From a virus: a stretch of DNA of 40,519 nt. Below the pieces are notes generated by a model. The model saw nothing but the letters and a program-made list of their open reading frames with translations. It was not told the origin of the DNA and searched no databases. Made by a program: the position numbers and the translations under genes. Of this stretch, positions 1 through 8,316 are shown piece after piece. The stretch lies in IMG/VR virus record IMGVR_UViG_3300025865_000005, positions 1-40,519 of that record; one strand, 5' to 3'. The number at the start of each line of letters is the position of its first letter. The first letter of the stretch is position 1.

Positions 1-127
1 CAGCGAGCTTCACGACCTCGGCCAGCACGAGCGCCTCAGGGGCGTCTTCGGCCAGGTTGAGCTTGGTTGCTACGGTCTTCATGGGGTCACTTCCTTTCGT
101 TGCGGCGTCGCCATCGGCGAGCACCAC
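1..127. repeat. Terminal direct repeat, left copy (circular-assembly overlap)
   Basis: Identical to 40393-40519 over 127 bases. Joining the two copies keeps the minus-strand protease/scaffold frame open across the junction, giving 1437 nt, which is exactly 479 codons. The repeat therefore marks a circular or circularly permuted molecule of 40,392 bp. A 127-base overlap is the size of a common largest assembly k-mer, so it is probably an assembly artefact rather than a biological terminal repeat. Confidence 0.95.
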
Positions 128-1015
128 GTCTTGGCCTTCGTCAGCCTTCGCAGGTTGCGAAGCAGCGTCGGAACTGCCGTCTATGGGCTCGGCGTGGTCG
201 CCGGGGTCTTCGGTGAGTGAATGGGCGGAGGCCTTGCGGATGGCCTCGCGGAGATAGGTGCGGATGACGGGGATGCCGAGCTTGCCGCCGAGCGCCTCGT
301 TGGCTGCGGTGAGCGCCTCTTCGAGCTTGGCGACCGCGGCGGCGACAGGGTCCGTTTCGGCAAGGCTGCGGGGGTCTTCGCTTGCCTTCATGTTGTCGGG
401 CACGTCGTCTTCCGTCTTGCCGGGGTTCGCCTTCAGCCACTTGGCACGCATCTTGGCCTTGATGAACTCGGGGATGGCGGCGAGAGTCACCTCGGACAGC
501 GACAGCGTCACCACGGCGCGCTGCTTCTCGGCGGCGTTCTTGACGCCGGGCATGAGGCGCAGGACGGGCGTGTTCGTCAGGGTCAGCGAGCGCAGCACGT
601 TCTCAACCTTCTCGCCGGTGTCGTTCAAGGTGACGGGGCCGATCTCGACGCTGCCGTACTTGTACTGGTCGTCGCTGAGCATGCCGGCGCCAAAGCCGGT
701 CCACTTGACGTCCGCCCAGAGTGCCAGGCCGGTGACGTCCTCCTCCTCGTAGCTGGCGAGGTAGACGCGCTTCACCCACCCGGCCGCCGGCACCGAAGTG
801 TCATGCTTTCCGGAGCTGTCGACGACAGGCTCGGTGCCGAGAATGCCCGCCTCAAAGTTGGCGATCATCTCGTTGGCGAGGTCTTCCGTCAGCGCCAGGT
901 CCGGGTAGAGGGTGCTGTGCCACTCGCCAATCGGGAAGACCATCATTGGGGTCGTGTCGCCCGCGGCGATCGTCTCAGCGAGGCGCAGGCGGAAGAGTTC
1001 GGCGATGCCGTTCAT
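1..1015 (-). CDS. Mu I-like prohead protease/scaffold, N-terminal part (continues at 40392)
   Basis: The ATG at 1015 overlaps the portal stop (ATGA). The frame stays open to base 1 and continues at 40392 down to 39971, giving 478 residues in the circle. The N-terminal ~165 residues resemble the Mu gpI protease: IGEWH near residue 29, DSSGKHD near 66, an AAGW motif, a V-K-WTGFG segment near 103, YKYGSVEI near 118 and LTLTNTPVLRL near 144. His71 and Ser122 are candidate catalytic residues, assigned by position only. The rest is charged and Ala-rich, as expected for an internal scaffold. It would process the prohead after assembly. It lies between portal-MuF and the decoration and capsid genes, the Mu-like order. 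Confidence 0.85.
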   Translation of the reverse strand, partial: MNGIAELFRLRLAETIAAGDTTPMMVFPIGEWHSTLYPDLALTEDLANEMIANFEAGILGTEPVVDSSGKHDTSVPAAGWVKRVYLASYEEEDVTGLALWADVKWTGFGAGMLSDDQYKYGSVEIGPVTLNDTGEKVENVLRSLTLTNTPVLRLMPGVKNAAEKQRAVVTLSLSEVTLAAIPEFIKAKMRAKWLKANPGKTEDDVPDNMKASEDPRSLAETDPVAAAVAKLEEALTAANEALGGKLGIPVIRTYLREAIRKASAHSLTEDPGDHAEPIDGSSDAASQPAKADEGQDVVLADGDAATKGSDPMKTVATKLNLAEDAPEALVLAEVVKLA

Positions 1016-3258
1016 GCGGATGCTCCTTGGTCCTGTGCGATCTCGTAGACCACGAGGCATCTGCAGCGGTCGCCACCCTCGCAGTCCGGGTTTGGCGTCC
1101 AGCTCTCGGCCAGCGTCAGGTCCGTTGTGGTGTCACCGTCCTGTGCACCACAGGGGTCGCATGTGGCGCCATCGAGCAGCGCCGAGTACGCGGCGTCCTC
1201 GATCTGTTGCGCTTGCGCCTGCGCCTCGTCTGCGCGGCCGAGCTGCATGAGGTCGGAGACGATGCCCGCGAAGCGCAGGGCGGCGGCGTCGGACTCGCGC
1301 ACGATGGCCGTCGCGAGTCCGGCCTCGTCGACCGGCACGCCGCTGGCCAGGCGCGCAGCGGCAGCGGCGGCGGCGGCCTGAGTGGCGGCGGCAAGACTGC
1401 GCGCAGCCATCTCGGACTGCTGCGCGATCGCTGCGTCCTTGGCAGCGCGCTGGGGGCTCACCTTCGGCTTCTCCGCGGCGGCGATGCGCGCGCCAACGGC
1501 GTCAGGCGTCCACGGCTTGCCGGCCTTCTGGCGCGCCAGCTCGTCGCGTACCTGCACCATGCCGGCGTCGTAGAAGTCAAGAAGCACTGCCGAGATCTCG
1601 GCGGTCAATTTGTCGACCATGGGCGGCGCGCCCGCTGCGAACTTTGGCAACTGCCCCTTGTCGGCAGCGATGCGAGCGCGCCGCCCGAGTTCGGCCGCGA
1701 GGGCGTCTCGGGTCGCCTGCGTGGCCACGCGGATCGCCGTCCGTGAGTCGTCGAAACGGGAGGTCAGCTCGGCGAGGTTCAGGTAGACCTCGACGCCACG
1801 CGGAGGGCGGAGCTCGGCAAGCTGGAGGCCGGGACCGTGAGAATGTGGTGCCTCACTGGCCTTGGCTCCGCCCTCTGGCGGCTGTCCATCGCCTGCCGGT
1901 GGCTGCGGCGGGACGACTTTGGCGGGGGTCGGAGGAATCTTCTTCGCGTCGACGACGACCTGTGCGTCTGTACCCTCTGGCATGCCAGCCTCGGAGCGCG
2001 CCCACTCCTGCACCTCGGGGGACAACGTGGGGAACGCCTGGGAAAACCACAGCAGGGCCTGCGCGAAGGACTTGAGGTCGACGGCCTGCACGTTGCCGAA
2101 ACGCAGCTTGGGCAGGTTGTCGTCGCGGGGGAAGTTCTCGGCAATGAGCTGGTGGATGAGCCCGCCGCGGGCGTTGAGCACGTCCTCGCGGCCCTTGGCC
2201 TCAGCCTGGATGCCGTTGTTGAACAGGTCGGAGAGCGTCGTGCCGAGGGCGCGGCTGCCGGAATTGCTCGTGCCGAGGTCGAAGACCTGAGCTTGGCAGA
2301 CAGAGGTGATCTCGGTGTCACGCTGCTTGATGGCTTCGAGGATGTCCGAGATGTTCGCATTGCCGGTGAGCAGCGTGATCCGCGTGTCGGCCGTGTGGCG
2401 GAAGAAGGCGTCAGGCGTGAGCCCGAAGCGGCGCCCCATGTTGTCGAGCTTGGCCGCGGTTTCGTTGTCAGGCTCGTCGTCGGTCTCGATGTCAGGCACG
2501 CCGCCGAGCTTGCGGGCCATGATCGGCAGCTCGATCTCGAGCTCCTCCTTGATCTTCCAGGGCTTGTACATGGGCCGCATAATGGAGCGGCCGGTGAACG
2601 AGTCGCCCTCCTTCTGGTGGGCGAACCAGACGATCTTCTCGCCGGGGATTACGCGCTCGCCGCCGTCGATCGGACGCTGCACGACGTGATCTATGGCGCC
2701 ATCTTTGACGTGGATGTCCTCGACCCAGATGGACGAGGCGGGGCGCAGCGCCAGGCGGCAGCGCGCCTCGCCGTCCTCGATCCGCCAGACGATCTCGAAG
2801 CATGAGAAGCCGTAGTCGAGGGACAGTAGGGAGTCCTGCAGGAAGCTGCGCCAGGGGAAGTCGTTCAGCAACAGGCGCTCGGCGAGTTCTGCCTTGGCAG
2901 CGGCGTCGGGGTTCTCAACCACTCCCTGCGCGTTCTTAGCTCCGCCGGGGGCAGGCTCCATGTGGGCCTGCGCCTGCAGCATGGGCAGGTTCTGGGCCTG
3001 GCGCAGGCCCCAGATGTGGGGGTCGCTCCAGCGCATGCGCCGGTAGAGCGTGCCGCCCTGACGACCGCGCAGTTCGTACTTGTACTCGGGGTCGATGAGG
3101 CTGGCCGTGCCGTCATTGGAGGTCGCGTAGGAGACGGAGTTGGAGCCGCGCTCGGTGGTGTCCGTGCCCTTGCCGCCCTCGGTTAGAGACAGCGAAGCCG
3201 GGCGTTCAGAGCTGAACGCCCAGCGAGCCGCAGCAGTGATGCGGTCGGTGATGGCCAC
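1012..3258 (-). CDS. Portal protein (DUF935, Mu gp29-like) fused to MuF-like minor head protein
   Basis: Protein of 748 residues with a GTG start. Residues ~40-460 look like a DUF935 portal: RMRWSDPHIWG, a DYGFSCFEIVW segment, PGEKIVWFAHQ and GRSIMRPMY. A Pro/Gly-rich linker (~450-490) follows. The C-terminal ~250 residues look like a MuF head-morphogenesis protein, ending in a cysteine cluster (GATCDPCGAQDG, then DCEGGDRCRC). The portal forms the dodecameric DNA gate at one capsid vertex, and MuF proteins bind its inner side. In Mu these are two genes, so a single reading frame is notable. No strong ribosome site is visible at GTG 3258. The stop overlaps the protease start. Confidence 0.88.
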   Translation of the reverse strand: MAITDRITAAARWAFSSERPASLSLTEGGKGTDTTERGSNSVSYATSNDGTASLIDPEYKYELRGRQGGTLYRRMRWSDPHIWGLRQAQNLPMLQAQAHMEPAPGGAKNAQGVVENPDAAAKAELAERLLLNDFPWRSFLQDSLLSLDYGFSCFEIVWRIEDGEARCRLALRPASSIWVEDIHVKDGAIDHVVQRPIDGGERVIPGEKIVWFAHQKEGDSFTGRSIMRPMYKPWKIKEELEIELPIMARKLGGVPDIETDDEPDNETAAKLDNMGRRFGLTPDAFFRHTADTRITLLTGNANISDILEAIKQRDTEITSVCQAQVFDLGTSNSGSRALGTTLSDLFNNGIQAEAKGREDVLNARGGLIHQLIAENFPRDDNLPKLRFGNVQAVDLKSFAQALLWFSQAFPTLSPEVQEWARSEAGMPEGTDAQVVVDAKKIPPTPAKVVPPQPPAGDGQPPEGGAKASEAPHSHGPGLQLAELRPPRGVEVYLNLAELTSRFDDSRTAIRVATQATRDALAAELGRRARIAADKGQLPKFAAGAPPMVDKLTAEISAVLLDFYDAGMVQVRDELARQKAGKPWTPDAVGARIAAAEKPKVSPQRAAKDAAIAQQSEMAARSLAAATQAAAAAAAARLASGVPVDEAGLATAIVRESDAAALRFAGIVSDLMQLGRADEAQAQAQQIEDAAYSALLDGATCDPCGAQDGDTTTDLTLAESWTPNPDCEGGDRCRCLVVYEIAQDQGASA

Positions 3259-3309
3259 GGCATAAGCCTGCGGCCGGTCGCGTGGTGAAATTGGCTGTAG
3301 TTTGCGAGG

Positions 3310-4878
3310 CTAGAAGCCGCTCGGACGACTGCCTGACATGTTCGTCGAGATGCCGCCGCCAGAGGACGCTCCTCGGCGCCGGCGGTAGCGACAGATGTGC
3401 CAGTAGCGAAGCGCGTCGAGGGGATGCGAGTAGACCTTGTGGTCGGTGTCGTAGATGTTGTCGTCGTTACGATGCGGTTGGACGTTCGCGAGGGCCGCGA
3501 TCAGGCCGGCGCAGCGCGGGTGAACGATGAGGCGCTTCTGCGTGTCCTCGATGGCAACTCCGGACTCGTCGCCGATGGACTCCATCATCAGTGTCACGCC
3601 GTCGTTCACCTTGCTGGGCTTGCCCTCGCAACGCATGCCGAGGTCGCGGAAGACGTCAAACTCGCTACGCTTCGTCTGCGTGTTGCGATATCTGCCGGCG
3701 GGGTCGGAAAAGGGGCCGCGGACCTTGACGCCGAACTTGTACCGCGCCAGCCTCGCGAGGATGCCCTCTCCAAAGTCAGTGGTGCGCGGCTCGTCGACGG
3801 GCAGGTACTCATCGAAGACGAAGGGCTGGCCCGAGGGAGATATCTGCAGGAAGAGCGCGGCCGGGTGCGCGAGCCCCCAGTCGACGCACGTCTCTGTTGC
3901 CCAGCCCGGCACGACGTCGAACTCGCGCACGTTCTGCGCCCGCTTGAAGCACTTGAAGAAGGCGCCTTCACGGGGCCGGAAGACGTCGGTGATGTCGCGT
4001 GCCAGCTCACGGGCTGCGAGGTCGGGGTCGGCCGCCTCGTCGACGTTCTGCCGGAACCACTCGTCGTCGCGCCGCGGGTCTGCGGTCGCGGACACGAAGT
4101 GAGACCGCCACTTGCCCTTGCCGCCCTCCGCGTTCTTGAAGAGCGTGGCAAAGTCGTCCGCGTCGCCGTCGCCGGTCGAGACCACGTGCACCCGGTGGGC
4201 GCCATGCTCGAGCGCGGCGAGCTGCTGCATTGGCCATGGCCAGGAGGCGAACTCGTCGCAGAGAGTCCAGTAGGCGGCGTCTCCGCGGGCGATGTGGCGC
4301 GTTGCCGTTTTGGTCTGGAAGCGGCTGCCGTTCTCCAGCGTGATGCTGGTGGTCGTCTTGCCGACGATTGTCGGTCGCCAGGCATCCATCGCCGCGGGCG
4401 ACCCAGGCAGCACGGCCATGTGCGGCGGGTCGGTGTTGGCGTCGTAGCCCATGAGGATCAGCAGGCGGCGAATCGCGTCCTTGGCGTCGTCGCCGGACTG
4501 ACGGGCGATGTTGAAGAGACGGTTTCCGCCGACGATGCCGGCGTGCAGCATGGCTGCCAATTCGAGCCAGGTGATGCCGATCTGCCTGCCCTTGGGGACC
4601 ACGAGGAAGCGCTCGCGCTCGATCACCCCGAGGGCGACTCGTTGGTCAGGCCACAGGTGGAAGGGGATGAGGCCGACCTCGGTCGCGCCTTCCTTCTCGA
4701 CGATCAGGCAGGACTCGACGAAGTCCTCGACCGGGATAGGCCCAACGTGGCGGTTTGATCCGACCAGGGGCTCGTCGATGCGCGCCGCGAGCTCCTGGAC
4801 GACCTGCTCCTCGGGCATCCGGGCGACGACGCGCTCGATCCTACTGCGCAGATCCTCGCGTGATTGCGTCAGCTTCAC
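3310..4878 (-). CDS. terL: Terminase large subunit (packaging ATPase/nuclease)
   Basis: Protein of 522 residues. GRQIGITW at 97-104 is the Walker A region of the form common in Mu-like terminases (GRQxGIT/SW, without the usual lysine). YWTLCDEFASW around 203-213 is the Walker B with Asp-Glu. The nuclease domain begins at CVDWGLAHPAALF near 331, with Asp333 a likely metal ligand, followed by a VFDEYL strand. It drives DNA into the prohead and cuts the concatemer. The GTG start at 4878 lies 38 bases inside terS, so translation is probably coupled. A slightly later start is possible. Confidence 0.92.
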   Translation of the reverse strand: MKLTQSREDLRSRIERVVARMPEEQVVQELAARIDEPLVGSNRHVGPIPVEDFVESCLIVEKEGATEVGLIPFHLWPDQRVALGVIERERFLVVPKGRQIGITWLELAAMLHAGIVGGNRLFNIARQSGDDAKDAIRRLLILMGYDANTDPPHMAVLPGSPAAMDAWRPTIVGKTTTSITLENGSRFQTKTATRHIARGDAAYWTLCDEFASWPWPMQQLAALEHGAHRVHVVSTGDGDADDFATLFKNAEGGKGKWRSHFVSATADPRRDDEWFRQNVDEAADPDLAARELARDITDVFRPREGAFFKCFKRAQNVREFDVVPGWATETCVDWGLAHPAALFLQISPSGQPFVFDEYLPVDEPRTTDFGEGILARLARYKFGVKVRGPFSDPAGRYRNTQTKRSEFDVFRDLGMRCEGKPSKVNDGVTLMMESIGDESGVAIEDTQKRLIVHPRCAGLIAALANVQPHRNDDNIYDTDHKVYSHPLDALRYWHICRYRRRRGASSGGGISTNMSGSRPSGF

Positions 4879-5275
4879 CGATTACGTCCTCGAGTAGCAG
4901 GTCGACAAGCTGCTGCCGCGCCGTGGCGATGTCCACCCGTAGCGGCGCCTTGAGCCCAAGCAGCTCGTCGATCTTCTCCTGCGCGGCGAGCGCGGTGCGG
5001 TGGTCCTTGTCGGTCATGCAGCGCGCGAAGATATCGTGCTTGCGCGCCAGTGAGCGGCCGAACTCAAGGTCGCGATCGACTGCGCCGGACTCAATCAGGA
5101 GCTGCTCTGCCTGCTTCATATAGCGGTCGATCGCGCTTTCGCTCTTCGGCCAGGTGGGGTACTTCGAGCGCACGTGGTCCATGATGCGCTGGCGGTCGAG
5201 GCCGAGCAGCAGCAGCCGGTAGACGATGTCGACGCGGACGCGAATGGCGGCCCTTCCCGACTTATTGCCGCTCAC
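4841..5275 (-). CDS. terS: Terminase small subunit
   Basis: Protein of 144 residues whose GTG start overlaps the ParB-methylase stop (GTGA). The N-terminal half contains a helix-turn-helix-like stretch (VYRLLLLGLDRQRIMDHV) and a helical segment follows. This matches small terminase subunits, which bind the packaging site and load TerL. Its position immediately upstream of terL is the main support, because small subunits vary greatly in sequence. The downstream terL overlap fits co-translation of the complex. Confidence 0.8.
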   Translation of the reverse strand: MSGNKSGRAAIRVRVDIVYRLLLLGLDRQRIMDHVRSKYPTWPKSESAIDRYMKQAEQLLIESGAVDRDLEFGRSLARKHDIFARCMTDKDHRTALAAQEKIDELLGLKAPLRVDIATARQQLVDLLLEDVIGEADAITRGSAQ

Positions 5276-6585
5276 GGAAGGCGCTCCGCCGCCACGTCCG
5301 CGAAGCTGCGCCCATCACCCTCGAGCGTCGCTGCCGCGCCCGCGTAGGCCTCCCAGCGCGCCACGGCCACGTCGACGAAGGCGGGGCTCTGCTCCATGGC
5401 GCAGCAGGCTCGGCCAGTGTTCTCGGCAGCGATGATCGCCGTGCCACTGCCGCTGAACGGCTCATAGATGAGGCCGCCGAGCTTGGTGTGGTAGAGGATC
5501 GGGCGACGAATCAGCTCGACCGGCTTCATTGTCGGGTGCAGGTTGCCCGGCGCGTCCTCGATCTTCGACTCAATCTCCCAGACGGCGGTGGCGTTCGCCG
5601 GCGGTCTGATCGCTGACCCGGGCCGCTCGCCTTGGAGCCAGCCGTACATCATCGGCTCGTAGTCCCACATGAAGTCGCAGCGCGTGAGCACGTGGCGACT
5701 CTTCTTCCAGATCAACACCTGGTGGGGCAGGAGGCCCACCTCGCGCCAGGCCTCCAAGACGATGTCGACCTTCATCATGCCAAACCACTGGTAGACAACA
5801 GGCCGCGGCGAGAGCGCGACCTCGAGCGCGATTGAGAGGAAGTCGCGGTAGAAGGTGACGGAGCTGTCGTGGTCGGTGTAGGCGTCCCAGTGCTTCGTCC
5901 CTGCGTCTTTCTCGGCGCCGGGCTTCTTGCCGCCATTGGCCCAGGTCTGGGGATGGTTGCCGCCGTCGTAGTCGACGAGGTAGGGCGGGTCGGTGGCCAT
6001 GAGCGTGGCGCGCTTGCCGTCCATCAGGCGCTTCACGTCGTCGGAGCTGGTGGAGTCCCCGCAGAGCAGTCGATGCTTGCCCAGCAGCCACAGGTCGCCG
6101 GTGCGCGAGGCGGGGATCTCGGGCGGGTCGCAAGGCGTGTCCTCGTCCGTCAGACCCTCGGTCGGCTCTGCGAGCAGCGCCGCGATCTCGTCCTCATCGA
6201 AGCCCGTGAGCACCAGGTCAACGTCGAGGCCGAGCAGCTCCTCCAGCTCGATCGCGAGCAGCTCGTCGTCCCACGAGGTCTCCATGGCAGTGCGGTTGTC
6301 GGCGAGGCGCAGGGCTTTGACCTTGGCCGGCGAGAGGTCGGCGCAGACGATCACCGGGACCTTGGCAAGCTCGAGGCGCTGGGCCGCGAGGAGGCGTGTG
6401 TGGCCGGCGATGATCACGCCCTCGCCGTCGACGAGGATCGGGTTCTTGAAGCCGAACTCGTGGATGCTGCCGGCAACCTTGGCGATCGCCTGCTCAGGAC
6501 ACTGCCTGGCGTTGCGTGCGTAGGGCGTGGGCTTCGTGGTTGGCCACCACTCGACCAGCAGCACTGTGCTTTCGCTGGTACTCAT
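5272..6585 (-). CDS. ParB/sulfiredoxin-like domain fused to DNA methyltransferase (N4/N6, beta class)
   Basis: Protein of 437 residues. The first ~130 residues form a ParB-like nuclease/CTPase fold: ILVDGEGVIIAGHTRLLAAQ (50-69) and a LADNRTA motif. The second part is an amino-methyltransferase with DPPY at 199-202 (catalytic) and EPFSGSGTAI near the C terminus (SAM-binding), the beta-class order. Phage ParB-methylases modify phage DNA against host restriction and may mark packaging DNA. The start is taken at ATG 6585 because it overlaps the previous stop (ATGA); the frame extends further upstream only as a shadow of the preceding gene. It sits directly before terS. Confidence 0.9.
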   Translation of the reverse strand: MSTSESTVLLVEWWPTTKPTPYARNARQCPEQAIAKVAGSIHEFGFKNPILVDGEGVIIAGHTRLLAAQRLELAKVPVIVCADLSPAKVKALRLADNRTAMETSWDDELLAIELEELLGLDVDLVLTGFDEDEIAALLAEPTEGLTDEDTPCDPPEIPASRTGDLWLLGKHRLLCGDSTSSDDVKRLMDGKRATLMATDPPYLVDYDGGNHPQTWANGGKKPGAEKDAGTKHWDAYTDHDSSVTFYRDFLSIALEVALSPRPVVYQWFGMMKVDIVLEAWREVGLLPHQVLIWKKSRHVLTRCDFMWDYEPMMYGWLQGERPGSAIRPPANATAVWEIESKIEDAPGNLHPTMKPVELIRRPILYHTKLGGLIYEPFSGSGTAIIAAENTGRACCAMEQSPAFVDVAVARWEAYAGAAATLEGDGRSFADVAAERLP

Positions 6586-6995
6586 GCCCCCACTCTCCCG
6601 CTTGTGCCCGGCGAAATTGGCGCAAGTTTGCGTCCCGCCCGGCCGGCGCCGACGATGCGCACGATCCCACTGGCCCGCAGGCGGCAGACGGACTCCTTGA
6701 CGGCGCGGTAGTTCTCCTCGAAAGGATCGCAGCCCAGCGCCCGGTAGAGGTTCACCGGCTGGCCGCGCGCCCGCCACAGCAGCACGAGTACGCGCTCGTC
6801 GAGGTGGGCGTCGTGGCGAGGGTTGTAGCCGCTGGTGGGGTGGCAGTCGCAGACCAGGTCACCGAGGCAGTGATCACCGCGCAGCTCGGCGCCGCAGACA
6901 ACGCAGTGCGGACTGTCCTGGCGCAGAATGCTGCGCCGGCGGGCGGGCTTGACGACGATGGGCTCGGGGCGGGCGGGGCGGTGGGGGGAGACCAC
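6582..6995 (-). CDS. Zinc-ribbon plus winged-helix DNA-binding protein
   Basis: Protein of 137 residues with a GTG start. Residues 29-52 hold cysteine/histidine pairs (CVVCG, then CLGDLVCDCH) consistent with a small zinc site. The second half (DERVLVLLWRARGQ to RLRASGIVRIVGAGR) reads as a winged helix. It is the last gene before the ParB-methylase and could regulate late transcription or take part in packaging. The function is not established. Confidence 0.65.
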   Translation of the reverse strand: MVSPHRPARPEPIVVKPARRRSILRQDSPHCVVCGAELRGDHCLGDLVCDCHPTSGYNPRHDAHLDERVLVLLWRARGQPVNLYRALGCDPFEENYRAVKESVCRLRASGIVRIVGAGRAGRKLAPISPGTSGRVGA

Positions 6996-6996
6996 G

Positions 6997-7320
6997 TCAC
7001 AGGTCCATGACTTGGCACATTGTCTCTATGGCGAGCCCGACCGCCACGACCGTGCGGTTCTCGACGAGAGCGACGGTGTGCCGTGCCCAGGTGCGGCCGT
7101 GCATGCCGCAGTAGTCAGATCCCTGCCGCCGCGGATACCTGCACCGGGAGTACACAGGCAGGCCCGTCCACGAGTCGCTGACGACCCGCATCCCCTGGCG
7201 CACACGCACAGAAGCCCAGCACCGGCAGTCTCCGGGGAGGGGATGAATGCGGCTGTTCCCGCAGACTGGAGTCGGCCACTTCTGACGCTCGTCGAGCGTT
7301 CGCCAGTCGGGAACGCTCAC
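6997..7320 (-). CDS. Hypothetical Cys-rich phage protein
   Basis: Protein of 107 residues, GTG start, ending one base before the next gene. It has five cysteines (CGNSRIH, GDCRCW, SRCRYP, YCGMHG) in the style of small zinc-binding phage proteins such as the CxYPRxxGxxYCxxH type. No function is recognised. It lies in a tight run of small genes feeding into the packaging genes. Confidence 0.6.
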   Translation of the reverse strand: MSVPDWRTLDERQKWPTPVCGNSRIHPLPGDCRCWASVRVRQGMRVVSDSWTGLPVYSRCRYPRRQGSDYCGMHGRTWARHTVALVENRTVVAVGLAIETMCQVMDL

Positions 7321-7330
7321 GCCCCCGCCC

Positions 7331-7534
7331 CTACTCCGTGAACTCCTCCAGTGCCCGCGACACGCGATCGCGCGCTGCTGAGACGGTCAGGTAGGCGGTG
7401 CGGAAGGGATCGTTTTCGTCGAGCGCCTGCAACAGGTGGCAGTACAGGACATGAGCGAGGTCGCAGGCAGTACGCGAACTGCTGCCCTGGGCAATGTAGC
7501 CGAGCACGAGCGCCCGTTGTTCGCTGGACATCAT
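7331..7534 (-). CDS. Small helical hypothetical protein
   Basis: Protein of 67 residues beginning with two adjacent ATG codons (7534 and 7531) and ending with TAG. It is predicted mostly helical (SEQRALVLGYIAQG; RDRVSRALEEF) and its N-terminal half could hold a helix-turn-helix. No family is recognised. It follows the HNH gene stop at a distance of 9 bases. Confidence 0.55.
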   Translation of the reverse strand: MMSSEQRALVLGYIAQGSSSRTACDLAHVLYCHLLQALDENDPFRTAYLTVSAARDRVSRALEEFTE

Positions 7535-7543
7535 CCATCCATT

Positions 7544-8080
7544 TCACACCAAAACCCCGGCAAAGTCCATCGGGTGCTTGGCTCCCTTGGACAGGTTGCA
7601 GTGTGAACACGAAACCACGATGTTCTCTGGTCCGTTGCCACCGCCAAGGAACAGCGGGATAACGTGATCGACGTGCTTCTTGCGCCATGCGACCTTGGCC
7701 CCACACCAATAGCAGCGGCCCTTCTGGCGGTCGTACTGCGCGCGGGTGTCGGCGGCGGTGTGCGTGCCCTCGGCGCCGAGTTTGCGCGCCTTCCTGCATC
7801 GTTGCCGGGTAGCAAACTCGGCCAAGTGGCCAACGTGATAGGCGCGCGACCGCTCCGCTATCTTCTCTCCATTGAGCTCACGATACCGACGGTTGGCTTC
7901 ACACCGCTGTTCCCGGTGTTTCCGGTCGTAGGATCTATGGACCTCGGCAACTTTGTCAGGGTTCGCTTCCCTGTAGAGATGGCCGTATTCCGCGCTGGCC
8001 GCCCGGCAGAGATGGCACCGGCATTTGACGGTGTTGTAGCGACGCATTGTCCCGTGCGCTCTGAGAAGGTCAACTATCAC
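7544..8080 (-). CDS. HNH endonuclease, copy 1
   Basis: Zinc-binding HNH nuclease with the motif set RCYWCG, HVDHVIPLFLGG, SCSHCN and a PMDFAG ending. The C-terminal ~60 residues are closely similar to the protein at 24599-25141, and the N-terminal zinc-like segment (CRCHLCRAASAEYGHLYR) also matches. Start: GTG 8080 is preferred because the shared 5' element lies 23 bases upstream of both this codon and the start of copy 2. An in-frame GTG at 8140 would add 20 residues that overlap candidate attP arm sites. It could be a homing endonuclease or, given its place before terS, a packaging-associated HNH protein. Confidence 0.82.
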   Translation of the reverse strand: MIVDLLRAHGTMRRYNTVKCRCHLCRAASAEYGHLYREANPDKVAEVHRSYDRKHREQRCEANRRYRELNGEKIAERSRAYHVGHLAEFATRQRCRKARKLGAEGTHTAADTRAQYDRQKGRCYWCGAKVAWRKKHVDHVIPLFLGGGNGPENIVVSCSHCNLSKGAKHPMDFAGVLV

Positions 8081-8103
8081 GCGCCGAGCGTACCGACAGG
8101 CGT

Positions 8104-8117
8104 TGTTGGAGGAGGGA
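8104..8117 (-). promoter_or_regulatory. Conserved element upstream of HNH copy 1
   Basis: On the minus strand this reads TCCCTCCTCCAACA, located 23 bases before GTG 8080. Close matches occur 23 bases before the HNH copy 2 start (25165-25180) and 24 bases before ATG 24544 (24569-24582). The element is pyrimidine-rich and anti-Shine-Dalgarno-like. Its role (leader, translational control or recombination scar) is unknown. Confidence 0.4.
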
Positions 8118-8130
8118 GAGGGCACGGGAG

Positions 8131-8149
8131 ATGTGCCCACTATGTGCCC
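8131..8149. promoter_or_regulatory. Candidate integrase arm-type sites, left side of attP
   Basis: ATGTGCCC occurs at 8131-8138 and 8142-8149, 11 bases apart (about one helical turn). The same word with one more matching base, ATGTGCCCC, recurs at 8365-8373 on the other side of the tRNA-like core. Direct repeats flanking a core are the usual design of arm sites bound by the N-terminal domain of tyrosine integrases. Assignment is by pattern and context only. Confidence 0.45.
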
Positions 8150-8210
8150 CGCTTATGGCTATAGGGTCCGTGGACCGGGCAGCAGACATCACGTCGATCG
8201 CGGGCTCGTT

Positions 8211-8228
8211 TACCCTCGGAAACCCTCG
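8211..8228. repeat. ACCCTCG direct repeats left of the attP core
   Basis: TACCCTCG (8211-8218) and AACCCTCG (8221-8228) lie 10 bases apart. AACCCTCG recurs at 8351-8358. The inner copies are about 38 and 34 bases from the two ends of the tRNA-like core, roughly symmetric. They may be a second class of integrase or excisionase site. Confidence 0.35.
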
Positions 8229-8266
8229 ACGTAGACGGCTCTCGTGGACCACTCAGGAGACCGCCA

Positions 8267-8316
8267 GCGGTCTACGGAACCGAAGGTCGCAGGTTCGAGT
8301 CCTGCCGTGCGCGCCA
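8267..8316 (+). other. attP: attP core: 3' half of a tRNA-Arg (anticodon ACG)
   Basis: The bases read as the 3' half of a tRNA: anticodon stem 8267-8271/8279-8283 (one terminal G-A mismatch), loop CTACGGA with anticodon ACG, variable loop AGGTC, T stem GCAGG/CCTGC around loop TTCGAGT, acceptor strand CGTGCGC, discriminator G and CCA. No 5' half able to pair with the acceptor strand lies upstream, so this is not a tRNA gene. It is a tRNA-derived integration site 65 bases past the integrase stop. Integration would restore the host tRNA-Arg 3' end. Confidence 0.85.

Noticed and set aside
1-127. Genuine biological terminal repeat of the phage DNA
   Set aside because: The 127-base length equals a common assembly k-mer and falls inside a structural gene that reads through; an assembly overlap is more likely.
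221-1048. Long plus-strand open frame (also at 946-1746, 1837-2805, 3397-4758, 26928-28619, 33436-34403, 38528-39652)
   Set aside because: These lie antisense to clear virion genes, have biased high-GC shadow composition and no recognisable domains.
5272-6777. 501-residue form of the ParB-methylase
   Set aside because: The extra N-terminal stretch is the wrong frame of the preceding zinc-ribbon gene; ATG 6585 overlaps its stop.
8231-8316. Complete tRNA gene
   Set aside because: No 5' acceptor strand complementary to CGTGCGC is present and no D-arm fits, so only the 3' half is there.
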